Counted from the stretch's first letter, positions 47,474 to 60,013 are shown. The stretch: 64,000 nucleotides of DNA from Phlebotomus papatasi (GCF_024763615.1 NC_077223.1:62372627-62436626), one strand, 5' to 3'. The notes: generated from the sequence alone by a model not told the origin. Made by a program: numbers and translations.

Positions 47474-50400
47474 TCAGACGCCTCCGCCTGGGGCGAAGCA
47501 TTCGTCGAAGAAGCGCCCCAGAGAGTGGTAGAGATGAGGCCGTACACCAGCCAAGCCATGATCTTCATCTGGATATGTGAGCTGCTTGAAGGGCACGTCG
47601 TTCTGTTCCAAAGTCCGGGAAAGGGCCATTGATTGCTGGTAGTGGACGTTGTCGTCTAGCGTGCCATGGATGAGGAAGAATTTCTTGTCCCGGAAATTGT
47701 TGTAGAGGGTACTGAGACGCGAACGATCGTAACCTTCTCTGTTGTCCTCAACAGTTGGCAAACCCATGTAACGTTCCGTGTAGATAGAATCTGAGGATAA
47801 GAGAAATCAGATAATTTTAATCTTTGGTTAGCTGGAATTCATCAGGTAGGGGACCGAAACATAGACCGTTTTTGATTAAACAATAAAAATAAAGAAAGCT
47901 CTTAATCTAGTTTGGGCAAGAGTTTGGGTCCTATCAAACGAGGCGGATTTGTTCATTAATTCATCAGACTTCTTGAAACAGAATTTAAAGGAATTTCTAA
48001 GATTGTAAATCGTTAACTGCTACCAATTTTAGCACAAACCTAGCAACCATTTTTGATCGTTTTTCGGTCAAATGACAAACCACTGTAGGGTAGGTTACTC
48101 AACAAATTTGTCTTGGAAAAGAGCAAAAATGGGAATTTAAACATTGAAAAATATATTACATGCATATTTTAAGAAATTCATAAAGTTTAATGACATTGTA
48201 CCGTTTAAATATGTGTTAATTTTAAACCGGTCAATTTGACCTTGGCCGGGTCTTGGCACAGTAGACTTTCACTCCTAATCCGATATTTCACCTCTTGACG
48301 ATCTTACCCGAATAGAAACTTTCGACGGCTAACCTCGTTATGAGACTCCTCTACTAAGAGTAGATTTATTTATTTATTTATTTATTTATTTACTTAAATG
48401 AAAATCTGCTTTTGAAACTGTGCGTTTCTTAGAGGCAACATTACAGGCGGGAAATTATTTGCGTCCACCGCCGTCTCAGCGTTGGTGACCAACCTACTCC
48501 AGAGCCAAACGGTGGAAATGCTCCTTCTCAGGTTGTATAAATCAGGAAAGGGACAGTACAGTTTAACAAAAGTGAAAAGAAGAGAAAAAAAAGAAAATAA
48601 CCAATGGCAAGAAAAAAAGCAGTCAAGACGTTACAAAGGCTTGGATCAATCGTCGTTTTCTCTCTCTGGGTAATTCATTCCAGAGAGATACAACTAATAC
48701 AAAAAGTGAATTATGGTGAGTGCGGCTCAACGATCTGGGCACGACGAGAGAGGAAGACCTGGTGGATGAACCAGGCACGAGAAACTCGGTTAAATACTCA
48801 GGTTGTTTAGTTAATAAAATACGGCAAATGAATTCGACGGCTCGTGACTCCAGAAAGCGTGGTAAGGATTGCCCTAAGATAGAATTAGCAAAAGGAGAGA
48901 TATGATCATAAGGACGAAGATTGAAAATATAACGTAAGCAGTTGTTGAATGCAACTTCGAGACGTCTTAAAGAAGCTTTATCACATGAAAAGAACAGTTC
49001 AGCACCATAGGAAAATAAAGGAATGAGCAGAGCTTGCACTAAAAGAAGCCGGACACTCTGAGGAGTGTAGAAACGATGTCTACGAAGGGTGAAAAGTGAG
49101 AAGTTCACTCTTTTACAAATGTAAGAAGTGTGATCGTCCCAAGTCTGGGTATCATTGAAAATTATTCCAAGATTCCTGACTTTACAGACGCCGGTAATTT
49201 CCTCGCCATTGAGAAAAATGGGGATTGGGGAAGGACGAAGCCGATTACTTGACACAATCATAACCTGTGACTTCTTCGACTTAAGAAGAAGATCGATCAG
49301 AGCTCCGATTAGTGATGCCCAGTTCTCTTTCTAATACTAGGAGCCCTAGTAGAGTTCTTAGGGAAACCCAGTGTTACACTGCGGGCGGACATCTATGATG
49401 TCAATTTGAATAACAACGGGCAGTTTAACCGCTTTTGGGGATAAGGGGAATAAGCTAATGCTAATAACAATTTATACAAACTAACCGTAGTAAGTCCAAT
49501 CGGTAACCGGTGCTACAGATGCAGCACAATTAAGCACTTTTCCGTTCTGCGTTGAATTCCCGTCCCTGGCCAGAGCCATTGCACTTGCATATCCTCCATA
49601 GCTCCATCCCCAGATGCCCGTTCGCTTGGGATCAATAAAAGAATGCTTCTGTTGTAATCTCCTAGCTGTCTCCACCTGATCTTCGACTTCCACTGTGCCT
49701 AGGTTGCGATAGATCTGATGGAGAAGTTTATCTCCCCGTAGTCCACTTCCACGTCCATCAATCTTAGTGTACACTACAGATCGGTTGACAGTTAGGAAGG
49801 CACCCCAGTCCATTGACCACCGATCGACTACGTTGTACGAATCCGGTCCTCCGTAGACGTCAATGAGCATAGGATACTTTTTGGAACGATCGATATTTGG
49901 CGGAAGTAGCATTAGCACCTTGGCCGTGAAACCGTTATCCAATTCAATGACATCCTTCTCAATCATTGGCGTTAAATGCTCCTCCAATAGTTCACCAAGT
50001 TCCTCATTTGTTTCCCATGCCATATTATGAGTTAGAGCAATATTGGCATTCCCATCCATAGCCCAATTGTACACATGTACCGTTGGGAGCTTCGGTCCCA
50101 AGGCTGAGATCGTGACCAAGTTTCCTCCGGAACTAAAAGTAGCCCCGTAGTAACTCTGTCCTTCGCTTTCTGGCAATTGACATGTCAGACACTGCATCGA
50201 AGCATCTCCTGAAGCTCTCACAGCGTACAGATGCAACTGCTCTGAATGAGTCTCTGTGTTACCCATGAAGAAGATGACGTTTGAAACAGGGTCCCACTGG
50301 AGAACCTCAGTGACCACAAAGCGACCACTCGTCACAGCCCGGGTTGCTCCAGAATCAGTAGATAACACAGTAAGATGTCGATAGGAGCCCGCATCGCCTG

Positions 50401-51638
50401 ACTGAGGTTGTGAAGCTATAAATGCAATCTCTGAACCATCAGCACTGCTCAGCGGAGCATCGAAGAACTCCACCCAGCCATCAGAACTGATCAAGCTAAG
50501 AATCTGCAAATATTTATTTTTAATAAATTAGTGTTCAATAACATCTTAAGTTCTTGACAGTAATTTGAAAGTTTTAAAATGAGTTCGACCGTTGACTCAC
50601 TCTTTGACAGTCCCCTGTGTCTGCGTTGCATTTCGAGAGGTAGCATCTATTCTGAACCCTGTTCATCCAAACGGCCACAACAGTGTTATTTGTTGTCCAT
50701 TTGATGGCAGTGATAAGATGCTCCTCTGATGCCACTTCTTGCGCCGGCGGCAATTGAACAAGAGTCGGTGGTGTACTTTCAGACAACCGCGTCAGGTCCA
50801 CAGCATGGACACTAACTGTTGGATTGGGAGTTCCGGCTTTGGGATAATAGATGCCAATGCCCCTGGTGTACTGGAACTCCATGATTCCAGGAGGACCATA
50901 GAAGGGGATGTTCATCAAGTGGGTGGGAGTATCGTCGAAACGTACAAAGGCCAGATGTTGACCATCTGGTGAGAACCAAAGGGCAGAATTAGAGGAGAAG
51001 ACTTCCTCTTCATACACCCAATCTGGAACTCCATTGTAGACCGCAGGATTATTGTCAAATGTCACCTGAACAGGAGATCCAGTTACACTCGGCTGGTAGT
51101 AAATGTTGGAGGCATGAACAAAGACCAGGGCATTGGACACGGGATTCCACTCAGCATACATCAGAGGAACCTGAAGTCCTCCAACTGTGACTGGATAGAT
51201 AGCTCCGGAGCTAAGTTCTACAATGTCATAGAGCGCCAGGAAGCTATGCCTGAAGATTTTCTTGTGCTGCGTCGCCACAAGAAGGTAGTTGTGATCTGGC
51301 GAGAGATCAAACTTCACCCCTTCAGCCAGTTTCTCATTCTGTGTACTGACTAGAACTCTCCGGCTTTTCTGTGTAGCATCGTATAACACAACATCTCCAC
51401 TTATATCGCGGAATAACACATGTTGATCACTGATCCAACTTCCGTTGAATCTTCGTGCTGACAGACGTCCAGTTAGCACATCCTCCAACTCAATCGGAGT
51501 CTTATTGCCTGGTGGGGGATCTTCACTTTTTCCTGTGAGCAGGACAACTGGCACTATTATGGCTACCAGGATCACAACAACAACCACTCCAATGATGGCA
51601 ATCTTTTTATAATTCCATCTCCTGCTAGAGTTCTCCAT
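47474..51638 (-). CDS. Dipeptidyl peptidase 4-like type II membrane serine protease
   Basis: Three coding exons, 51638-50601, 50503-49486 and 47790-47474, with GT-AG introns, join to 790 aa (human DPP4 has 766). The family removes N-terminal X-Pro/X-Ala dipeptides outside the cell. One membrane helix (about 12-35, after a short basic cytoplasmic tail) marks a type II protein. The beta-propeller carries DWVYEEEVF (206-214) with the Glu pair that binds the substrate amino terminus, and R130 in FRHSF. The hydrolase domain has all three catalytic residues: S647 in WGWSYGGY, D731 in HGTLDDNVH and H763 in DEDHG. The coding exon begins at a splice acceptor (51644), six bases before the ATG. A non-coding exon ending at 51772 (donor CCCT|GTAAGT), with TCAGTT near 51793-51788 as possible initiator, probably precedes it. 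Active-site conservation argues for a working enzyme. Confidence 0.95.
48362..49345 (-). pseudogene. 5'-truncated LINE: end of reverse transcriptase plus TAAA tail, in DPP4 intron
   Basis: A 212-aa open frame (48623-49261) reads NLGIIFNDTQTWDDHTSYIC, LFTLRRHRF, QALLIPLFSYGAELFF and SLWNELPRERK. This is the thumb and C-terminal part of a jockey/CR1-type LINE ORF2. Homology continues upstream in frame (LLLKSKKSQVMIVSSNR) to a stop at about 49345. About 230 bp of 3' UTR ends in seven TAAA units at 48391-48364. The tail direction agrees with the minus-strand frame. The intact 212-codon frame suggests a fairly recent 5'-truncated insertion. Confidence 0.85.
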
Positions 51639-51771
51639 CAGCTCCTGTAATAAGCAAATTCATCATTTTACTGGAAAATTTAAATAAAATTAAAATGTTG
51701 AGATGAAAAAAGCTCAAAGATTTTACTTTAATAAAAATGTGAACATAAAAACGCAACTGAGGATGACTTAC

Positions 51772-51795
51772 AGGGCCCAAAAACTCCAACTGATC
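51772..51795 (-). promoter_or_regulatory. Probable 5' UTR exon and initiator of the DPP4-like gene
   Basis: A consensus donor GTAAGT starts at 51771, TCAGTT (an insect initiator) lies 16-21 bp into the putative exon, and TTAAATAA sits upstream. There is no ATG between, so translation would start at 51638. Confidence 0.5.
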
Positions 51796-53662
51796 CTCGA
51801 GATTATTTAATCAGTAAAGATTTGGCAGTAAAGATTTATCCCAAACTGTAATACACTAAGGGCTTATAAATCATCGATTAAAGGTCTTTTGTATTAATTT
51901 CCTCTACCTATTTTTTACTGCCAAATTTTACAAGCTAAATATTCTAGAGGATCAGCCTGAGTCCCTTTAGCCACTTAGAATCTAAGCTGAAAGACTTTGG
52001 GAGGAATTTAAATCTCTAATACAGTTTTTGCCCAAAAATTGTAATTTTTCTAAGTTTATAAAAATCAGTTCTAATGATTCTAATAACTTTTCATATATTA
52101 CAAATTCTTACTATTTTGTTGCTCGAACTTAAAGAGAGAGCAGTTATATGATCCATTTTTTTTTTGTAACACGGCTAGAGGCTAAGCTAAACGCTAAGAG
52201 ATGTCCACTTCTGGTCTTCGACGACCCCCCCATAAGTTGAGATTATCTAGGACAGTTCTCTCCCCCACCCCCTGCTACCCATCAAAACCATGTTTTTTTG
52301 TTTATCTCGAAAACGGCTCCTTTCATTTTCGGATATGTTTTATTTGAATATAAATTAAATATTTGGTGAATATTTTGTCCTTGGACACCTATGTTCGAAA
52401 ACCACTTCGATATCGATTTTTCCAATATCAAAGTTAAACCATTTTAGATGGCCTATTTTTCAAATGATTTGCTTAAATTTGATTTTTTTTAAAGATCTTG
52501 AAATTTCCGACCAGACTGCATCGGGCTTAATCAGGAATGAAACGGTAGTCTAACTGGAAATAATTTACCTTTCTCGTATTTATTTTTTAAATATTCTAAA
52601 AACCTACTTTTCTTAAGCAATTGCTTGTTTTATAATGTTTTTTTTTTAATTTATTGATAAATTTAATCGGTAGTGAAGCGGCATGTACTCAAAAAGCATG
52701 TAAAAAGATAATACACGGATAGCTCTTTCTCGTTAGTTTGAGCATTCTGCAAAGCTGGGACGCTTTGCCGTCTCTTTTTATTAAACATTCAATGTTTATT
52801 AAATTAAATCTTAAATATTCAATATTAATTAAATATTTTATCTTAAATTATTTCATTCAGTCCTTACATCCGGTTTTTAAATTTAAAAAGAAGATTTTTC
52901 CATTTTGGAACATAAATTACTTCAATTTCAAATAAAAATTGTAACTGCAAGTTTATGTACATTTTTAAAATTGTTGAAAAGCTGTTTGATGTTAATTGAA
53001 CATTCAATTAAGAGTAGTTGTATTTCTTTTAAGCACTTTAAATGCAAGAAAAACATTTTTACAATCGTTTTAACATCTTAAAGAATTTTGCAGCGTGAAT
53101 ACACCCAAATAAATCGTTAAACACTGCCAGTCGCATATTTTTAGAATTATTTTCATTCTCTTGAAGCTTGGTTTTTATTGGATCTTATTTCCGTTTTTAT
53201 TCATTAAGTCACATCATTGAGTGATATGATTGTGCGAATTTTTCGTCGAAATTGAGAATTTTGAAGAATTATGACGACCTGGTTTGCATGCACTTGCACA
53301 TGTGCAAGCGATTTACTCAAATTTGCTATTGACGAAGTCTTCTTACAATATTTAATGATCGTTAGGGATGTTATACTCAAGTTCGGGATAGTAAAATTTA
53401 TACTGCCTGTAACAGTATATTTTTATTTTACTGGAATTTGTAGAAAAGCTTATAGAACGTTCAATAAGCTTATTCTCAATATAAAACTAAATTCAAATTG
53501 TTGAATTCTTCTGAGAGAAGTGGAGAAGTAAAAAGTGAGAGAAGTAAAAAAAACAATTACACTTTTACGACATAATGACCAATTTTCTGCCCTATTTTAC
53601 TTTACTTACATTTAGTGATCTTTGCAATGTTATTTTCATGAGATATAACATTTATAAATTTT
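51796..53662. other. Gene-free stretch with repeat R
   Basis: Apart from repeat R at 52172-52325 nothing is recognised. Composition is very AT-rich from 52350 on. Confidence 0.4.
52172..52325 (+). repeat. Dispersed repeat 'R', copy 3
   Basis: GCTAGAGGCTAAGCTAAACG, CTGGTCTTCGACGACCCCCC, GAGATTATCTAGGACAG, a CT-rich run, AAAACCATGTTTTTTTG and CTCGAAAACGGCTCC follow the family order. This is the best preserved copy at its 3' end. Confidence 0.7.
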
Positions 53663-53923
53663 TTAGACATCAGTAAACATAAAATGTCCATTGTTCATAC
53701 GGGGAATCATTATTCCAGATGGATCCATAAAAATTGCCCAATGGGAGTGTTTTCTTTCACAAACACAACTATTGCAATGCTGCTGTTCCGTAAACCACTT
53801 ACCATTGATCTCATATTCACAAAAGGGTAAACTTTCCATATTCCGGAAAGGATCACGCATGAATATCATTTCCTTTATATTGTAATATTTATAATATTCG
53901 ATTAAAAAGAAATATTGTATCAA
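53663..53923 (-). CDS. Possible cysteine-rich exon or small gene
   Basis: The minus frame ends PFCEYEINGKWFTEQQHC, NSCVCERKHSHW, AIFMDPSGIMIPRMNNGHFM and FTDV, then stops. The C-x14-C-x2-C-x-C arrangement resembles the first half of a VWC or pacifastin-like knot, and the ~55 codons look less random than neighbouring frames. The N-terminal third is AT-rich and unlikely to be coding, so the true start may be an acceptor near 53850. No signal peptide or partner exon was found, so this is weak. Confidence 0.25.
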   Translation of the reverse strand: MIQYFFLIEYYKYYNIKEMIFMRDPFRNMESLPFCEYEINGKWFTEQQHCNSCVCERKHSHWAIFMDPSGIMIPRMNNGHFMFTDV

Positions 53924-54504
53924 CTAATTTTTCAAAAAATAACTTTTTATTGAATTAATCTTAGAAAATGTTTGAAATATTGATCTTTATACTGTTAATT
54001 GCTTTAAAAATTCATGGTTTTATTGTAGGGCAAAGCATTCTACTTTCGGACTATTTATGCTTCGCACAAATAATTTTTTTCAATGTGTTATAAATGAATT
54101 TGGTCCATTATAATATTATTATTTTAACAGCTTGTCCAATGCCTTAAATTTTCAGAAATGGGTGAAATCCATAAGGAACATTAGAGAAAAAATTGAATTG
54201 TGCGAAGCTAGAGTCGTCGAAGGTAACGAGCTTTCACCTACGTATTTCTACTACCGACGTGCCAGCTTTTTATCATGAAACAGTCAGATTACGCTATAAA
54301 AATTTTGCATTTTTTTTAATATTTCCTTTCTTTATTATAATATATTTTTTTATATATATTCTATATTACCTCTTCATTAGTATTTTTTAACACTATAACA
54401 AGATATTATTAAGAAAAAGAAAAAAAATATAAATTGGTTTTATTCACTTTTCCATAAATTTCAACATAAATTTTCCATTTTCAAAAAAATATTTTATAAA
54501 ATTA

Positions 54505-54861
54505 TTCGTAAATGTTTGGGAATTTCCATTGGGGATTTACGAAATGCTCTAAATCGTATAATCCACAAACAAGTTCGAAAAAGTTTGTACATTTTCACAA
54601 ACTTTGTTCGTAACATGACCACTTGACGAGCATTTTTTGGTTTTTTACGAACGTTTTTTTTTGTACATTTATGTTTGTCCAGCAAAAATTTACATACAAA
54701 TAACAAAATTTGACAAACATTTTTCTGTCTCTTATAAACATCTATAAAAAATATTTGTAATAGAACAAAAAATGCTCATCAAGTGATTGTATTACGAACA
54801 ACCTTGTGATAGAAGTACAAACTTCGTAAATCCCCAGTAGGAATTCACAAACATTTACGAA
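54505..54861. mobile_element. Foldback MITE with TTCGTAAATGTTTG ends
   Basis: The left end TTCGTAAATGTTTGGGAATT and the right end GAATTCACAAACATTTACGAA (its last 20 bp) are inverted, as are inner words (GGGGATTTACGAA / TTCGTAAATCCCC; CTTGACGAGCATTTTTTG / AAAAATGCTCATCAAG). No clear target duplication. Confidence 0.6.
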
Positions 54862-55962
54862 CATTTTTACTAATTTTTTTCTGTATGTCAAGTTTGTATA
54901 TAAAATGTATGCAATAAAAGAATCCTATTTCCTATACGCTTTTAGTATTTTATCACTATCTCTGAAATAGGATAAGAACAAATATTTTTGTCACAGCACG
55001 GGGTGTTATATTTTGTTTAGAATAACTTATAAATTTTGTAAATTCATAGAAACTTCTGTAACAAATCACGTAGACTTTAAGATATTTTATGCAATTGAAT
55101 AAATGCGAATTCACCATTCTCTTTTATTTATGTGAAATCTGTTTGGTTGTATACTGTCTACTTTTCAAACAATCCTAAGAAATATTGACTATATGTAGGT
55201 AATGATTGCTTTAGGGCAAGTGTGCCAAATTTCGGCATAGTTGCATGCAAGCGTCAAAGTCTCAAGTTTGAAATGTAATACTTTAAATACAAATTGATTT
55301 TTTTTCTTTTTTCTTTTGTTGCTTGGAACCTTGTAAAGAGTTTACCGTCTTTATTTACTCTAAAATCATTTTTAATACATTTTAAAATGAATAAAAATAT
55401 AGACATATCTTTGGTGCCCTATTTCGGCCACCTTCATTCTCATAGTTCCTTGCCCTTCGGGAATTCTTCCAATATCTTTTTCACGTCATCTCGTTTGTCG
55501 AAGCTACATTTTTTGTTGTTCTTTTGCATTGTATAATTTCTAGATTACGTAAAATCTAAAAGTTCATGGAAATTCGAGGAACAAAAAAGGTGGACGAAAT
55601 TGCAAGCTGGTTGGAATTTGGCACACTTACCCTAAATAAATAGCAAAAGTAATTTATTTCGCATGCTAATATTTGTACTCAACGTTTTTTGGGGACGTCT
55701 TTACATGTGATTAAGAATCTAATTTATTAGCCTTCAAAATTTTAGAAATATTTATTTTAAAAATCAATATTAAAATTGAAAGAGTAAATTGTATAAAATA
55801 TAATTAGGATAATAAATAAGCAAAAATTAATTCTCAGTCAGAATCATTCTCAAAGTCGTTTACATTTGCATTGTTAATGGTTATGGTGTTGCTACTATAT
55901 GCACAGTTTATTTATTTTGGCTTGTTTTGATGTATCATACGTCACGGTTTTGCTAAAAACTT

Positions 55963-56100
55963 CATGACCAATAACTTTTGTTTTTTTAAACACGTTTCTG
56001 GCAATCGAATGTGAGTGAATCAAATCTAGATAGTACTATTGCTCGCTCTCATAGACTGTTCCGAAAACAAGTTTACAAAATAAATGTTATTTTTCGTTGG
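55963..56100. mobile_element. MITE with CAATAAC...GTTATT ends, copy 2
   Basis: The arms GACCAATAACTTTTGTTTTT and TTTACAAAATAAATGTTATT match copy 1 at 15355-15497, as does part of the centre (CTCTCATA/CGAGAGAG-like region). Confidence 0.6.
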
Positions 56101-58718
56101 ATATTATAAAACTGACTCGTACATGCAGTATCCTCGGACCGACTGACCAAAATATCTATTTGAATTTCATCCCTTGTTGTTAATTTCTAGTTCATTTTCT
56201 TAAAAGGATTGCTGACAGGATGTTCCAGTAATTGCTTATTCAAACGACCGGTCGTCTTCAATGTAAGAATTAAACTTGCAAGTAATTTCTGCAGTATGCT
56301 TAAAAGTTTTATGCAATATGACAAGATTTCAAATACGGTAATTACTCAAGATTAGTCTTCAATTTGAAAATGTACAACGTGATAATCTGCCTCCAGTGTA
56401 AAACAGCTTTTATCTCAGAATGTACAAGTGACAAATTTAGTATCAGCAGCACCATTTCACAGAGCTCTCCTATAAATTAATCAAGACGAAAGGGTGAAAT
56501 CGATGGCAAAGACATGGAATTATCTCACTCTAAAATTTTTATTGACACATCAATAATGATAAATTGATGGCATCATCTCTTGACTATCGATAGCACTCAA
56601 GGCAAGTCATTTAATGCCAAAACACGGCAAATTTCTTGGTACATTAACCATCCTATTTCCATCAAATTTTCTGCCTGAAGTTTTTGCACTTTTAAACAGC
56701 ATTCACCTTATTAAATTAAGGAAATAATACTCTTTGGAGGAATATTACGCTTTTACGCCAGGATTAAGAAAATCCAATCAATTGAGCAGGACAGAGACTC
56801 AAGCTACGGAATGATGCTATGAATGTTTTAATTGACATGAAAAGGTGATAAAATACATTAGATTAACGTCCAAGATTAATCTTTCAGTCCTCTTTAGCAA
56901 TTTCTGAAAGCTTTCGCTGATGTTTTACTTGTATCTCTCAGAGACTTTTACTTTCGTTGAAGTTGCGTTCAAAATAAACTATTAAAAGATCAAAAGACCT
57001 GTTCAATACGAAATTTTTTATAGCTCGCAAAGGTTTATCATTTGTTTATTTAATACTCTGCATAATGTAAAATACAAGATCTTTTATTTGGTAACTATTC
57101 GCATTTAAGAAAAAAAAAACTGAATTGAGAAAAACACACGAAAAAACCGAAGTTACGATATTTGCAAAAAAAAGAGAGAAGCAGAAATTAGTAAAGTCAG
57201 CGAGCGGATAAATGTGCGAAACGACTAGTAAGAGTTCAGAATGAAAATGAAAATATATAATTATTTATTATTGGAATTGATGGGAAATATTTTTATTACC
57301 CATATATAATGTGACATAAGCAAATTTCAAAGAATTCCTTGAGCAAAAGAAAGTGAAGCAATATGAAACCGAATTCAATAAATATCATATATTGAAGTTG
57401 CACTAATTTTCTGCCTTCTATCATTTCTCAAATTTAAATTCAATAAAAGTAGGAATTTGTAATTTACTAGTATTAAATAATTCTCTATTCATATAGAAGA
57501 CAGAATTAGACAGCGTTACTAAAAAGTGAATTAAATGTTAAGGCTTCTCACAGAAATTTTTTAGTGTATGAAATCCTTAACACACTAAAACAGTTACTTT
57601 TTTTCTTAGATTGTTCCTTTCGCCTCTTCAAAATTAGTATAAGTGGATGTAATTTAAAGAACATTATCCCCTATTAAATTTTGATAATATAAAATCGCAT
57701 TTTTTTTAAGCACGCAATGCATGCAAGGGACAGAGGCGTGGCCTAAATTATTTTCCATTCGAAATTTATTCGTTCCCATCTTTATAAAAATTTAGAAAAC
57801 GTTTTTAAGAAAAGAAACAAAATGAAATAAAAAGAATTGAAAAAAATGTATTTTAAAAAATAACAACTTTGGCGTCTACAGAATGATTTTAAATAATATG
57901 CAATAATATAATTTGAATTAAATTCAGATTAATAATAATTTTTACATCGAAAAGTTCTGTTTTCTACTAGCACGTTTACGCAATTTTACAATTAAAATTA
58001 AACTAAACAAATAAATAATATAAGAGAATATTTTAGTTTGCGCAATTCAATGTCTTTTAATTTCAATGTCATTTTTAGAAAAAAATGATTAAAACCAGTA
58101 ATCGAACTAACTTATAATGTCTTATAGCTCTAACTCAAGTATTGTGGTTAATATGAAATATTTAAATCAGCAGCGTTTACTAGCAAATAAATTGATTCTT
58201 AAATCATACAACCATTTCAAAATACAAAATTGGTAAAGAAATAGTCATTCTAGAATGTTCTGGCATGAGCTACAAGCATTCGGACAAACAAAAAATGTAT
58301 ATACGAGAAAGGTAAGTCAGTTAACAGGATTCATTACTTTCAAGACTTTTCGAAAATATCTAAATTATTCAAATCGGTTGTAAAATAGGTAATTTAATAA
58401 ACTTTGAACCTCATAAAATTCAAAATAACGATTTTAGGTATATTTCGACGGAATGTTCGCCTGGACTACGGGAGACAGGTGCAAAATTTGTCAAAACGAA
58501 AATTTCAATATTCACTATTTTCTAAAATAAAAGAGACTGAGGTTTGAAATTTTTATTATAGATAGCCTTCATGAACCTTCTCAAACTTACAAAATTTCAA
58601 GGGATTCGAGGAAGGATTATGTAAAATAAAAAATAATGAAATTTTGAGCCCTATTTTTGGAATATTTGGCTTACAGAAAATATCAATACTGATTAGCTCA
58701 ATTTAAGCACATTTCTCG

Positions 58719-58980
58719 TTAAGATAGAGAAAAATTATCTTCGACAAAGTTGTAGAGGAATATATTTCCTATAAAAATATGTCTATTTGATATTTTTAAC
58801 GTTTGCGAGAGTAAAACGTCACAAATTATCCAAAGCCTGACAAAATTTGCCCCAGAAAATTTGAGAATCTGGACAAAGTCGACTTTTAGAAAATGATTCG
58901 AAAATCACATTTCTTTCGAGATAGAGGAAAATAGTCTTCCGCAATGTTGTAGAGCAGTAAATTTCCCATAAGAATATGCC
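58719..58980. repeat. Two diverged direct repeats about 198 bp apart
   Basis: AAGATAGAGAAAAATTATCT with CAAAGTTGTAGAGGAATATA at 58719-58782 recurs as GAGATAGAGGAAAATAGTCT with CAATGTTGTAGAGCAGTAAA at 58917-58979. The 147-aa minus frame over 58819-59262 is built from this repeat and repeat R and is not a gene. Confidence 0.55.
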
Positions 58981-59094
58981 AATTATAAAAAGTTTAAGTT
59001 TTCTCAGAGCTCGTGAAAGAATTAAATATGCGTTTTGACAAGTTTTGCCCCAGTCTCCCCTTCCTTCTAAACATACCCGAGAATAAAAGAAATT

Positions 59095-59262
59095 ATAGTA
59101 GCCGTTTACGATAAAAAGCAAAAAAAAAACATGGTTTTGGAGGGAATGGAGAGGGGTGAGAGGGGTTATTAAAAAGAATCCTGGGTCACCTTGTGAGTGT
59201 GGGGTGTCACAAAAGACCGGAAGATCGTATCTCTTACCGTTTGGCCTCTGGATGGCTAACAA
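59095..59262 (-). repeat. Dispersed repeat 'R', copy 4
   Basis: The reverse complement shows GCCAAACGGTAAGAGATACG, GGTCTTTTGTGACACCCC, a CT-rich run and CCAAAACCATGTTTTTTTTT in family order. Confidence 0.65.
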
Positions 59263-59639
59263 GTTTATTGACAGAACAGAAGAATATTTAAAAAAGATAG
59301 GTAACTTATAGGTACTTTACTGACTCATTACCGATTACGACCGATGCAATCGGATTGGAAATTTCAATACCTTTCCAAAAAAATCCAAATTTAACCAAAT
59401 CGGTTGAAAAATAGACCCTTTAAAGTGGTTAATTTTTTACCTTCAAAAATTCAAGATGACGATTTTTTAGGTCATAAATATGTTTGGAGAAAATGTCCAC
59501 CTAGATGACCAATAAATATATCCAAAAATTAAAAAAAAAATTGTAGGAGCCGTTTTCGAAATATTATTATTATTTTATTTATTTATTTTGATGTACTGAG
59601 CCTTTTATCCATTTTGTACATTTTTCAGTTTACAAGCTT

Positions 59640-59772
59640 TCGAAATAAACTTAAAAAATATGTGTTTGGTGGAGATAGAGGGGGTAGGAGAAAAAACATC
59701 TGGCGGTATTGTTTTTTTTTGTTGGGGGTCACCGAAGACCGGAAGTTGATATCTTTTACCGTTTAAGCTCAA
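59640..59772 (-). repeat. Dispersed repeat 'R', copy 5
   Basis: The reverse complement shows AAACGGTAAAAGATATCAAC, TTCCGGTCTTCGGTGACCCC and a CT-rich run with CCCCCTCTATC. The AAAACCATG part is degraded. Confidence 0.6.
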
Positions 59773-59856
59773 GGGTGAGGGCAAATTGAAAAAAAGGAAG
59801 GATAAGTAAGGATAATTATATTGATGAAGAAACCGAAAATCATCGGGAAATAAGTA

Positions 59857-60013
59857 AAACTCATCAACTTTCCTAAAGCTTTCGGCTCAGGTTCAGGCTT
59901 GAGAAAGAAAAGATCAATGAAAAAATATGAATAAAGAAGAGCTCTCTCTTTTGCTCCAGCCACTCTGGCTCGAAGCCTGAGCAGAAAGCTTTGGGAAAAG
60001 TTGATGAGTTTTC
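59857..60013. repeat. Foldback with AAAACTCATCAACTTT arms
   Basis: The arms AAAACTCATCAACTTTCC...GGCTCAGGTTCAGGCTT and AAGCCTGAGC...GGAAAAGTTGATGAGTTTT are about 42 bp each. The right arm carries AGAAAGCTTTGGGAAAA, a word shared with the module at 40642. Confidence 0.6.

Larger units (their letters stand above)
53924..58700. other. Gene-free AT-rich stretch
   Basis: It contains the foldback at 54505-54861 and the MITE at 55963-56100. The segment 56400-56960 is a little less AT-rich and may be conserved non-coding sequence. No frame is protein-like. Confidence 0.4.

Noticed and set aside
48361..48392. Independent TTTA microsatellite
   Set aside because: Its position and strand fit the 3' tail of the adjacent truncated LINE.
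53663..53760. Second DPP-like or protease fragment
   Set aside because: No catalytic motif or similarity to the DPP4-like gene could be seen.
58819..59262. 147-aa minus-strand reading frame
   Set aside because: It is made of repeat R and a diverged direct repeat that also occur elsewhere in the window.
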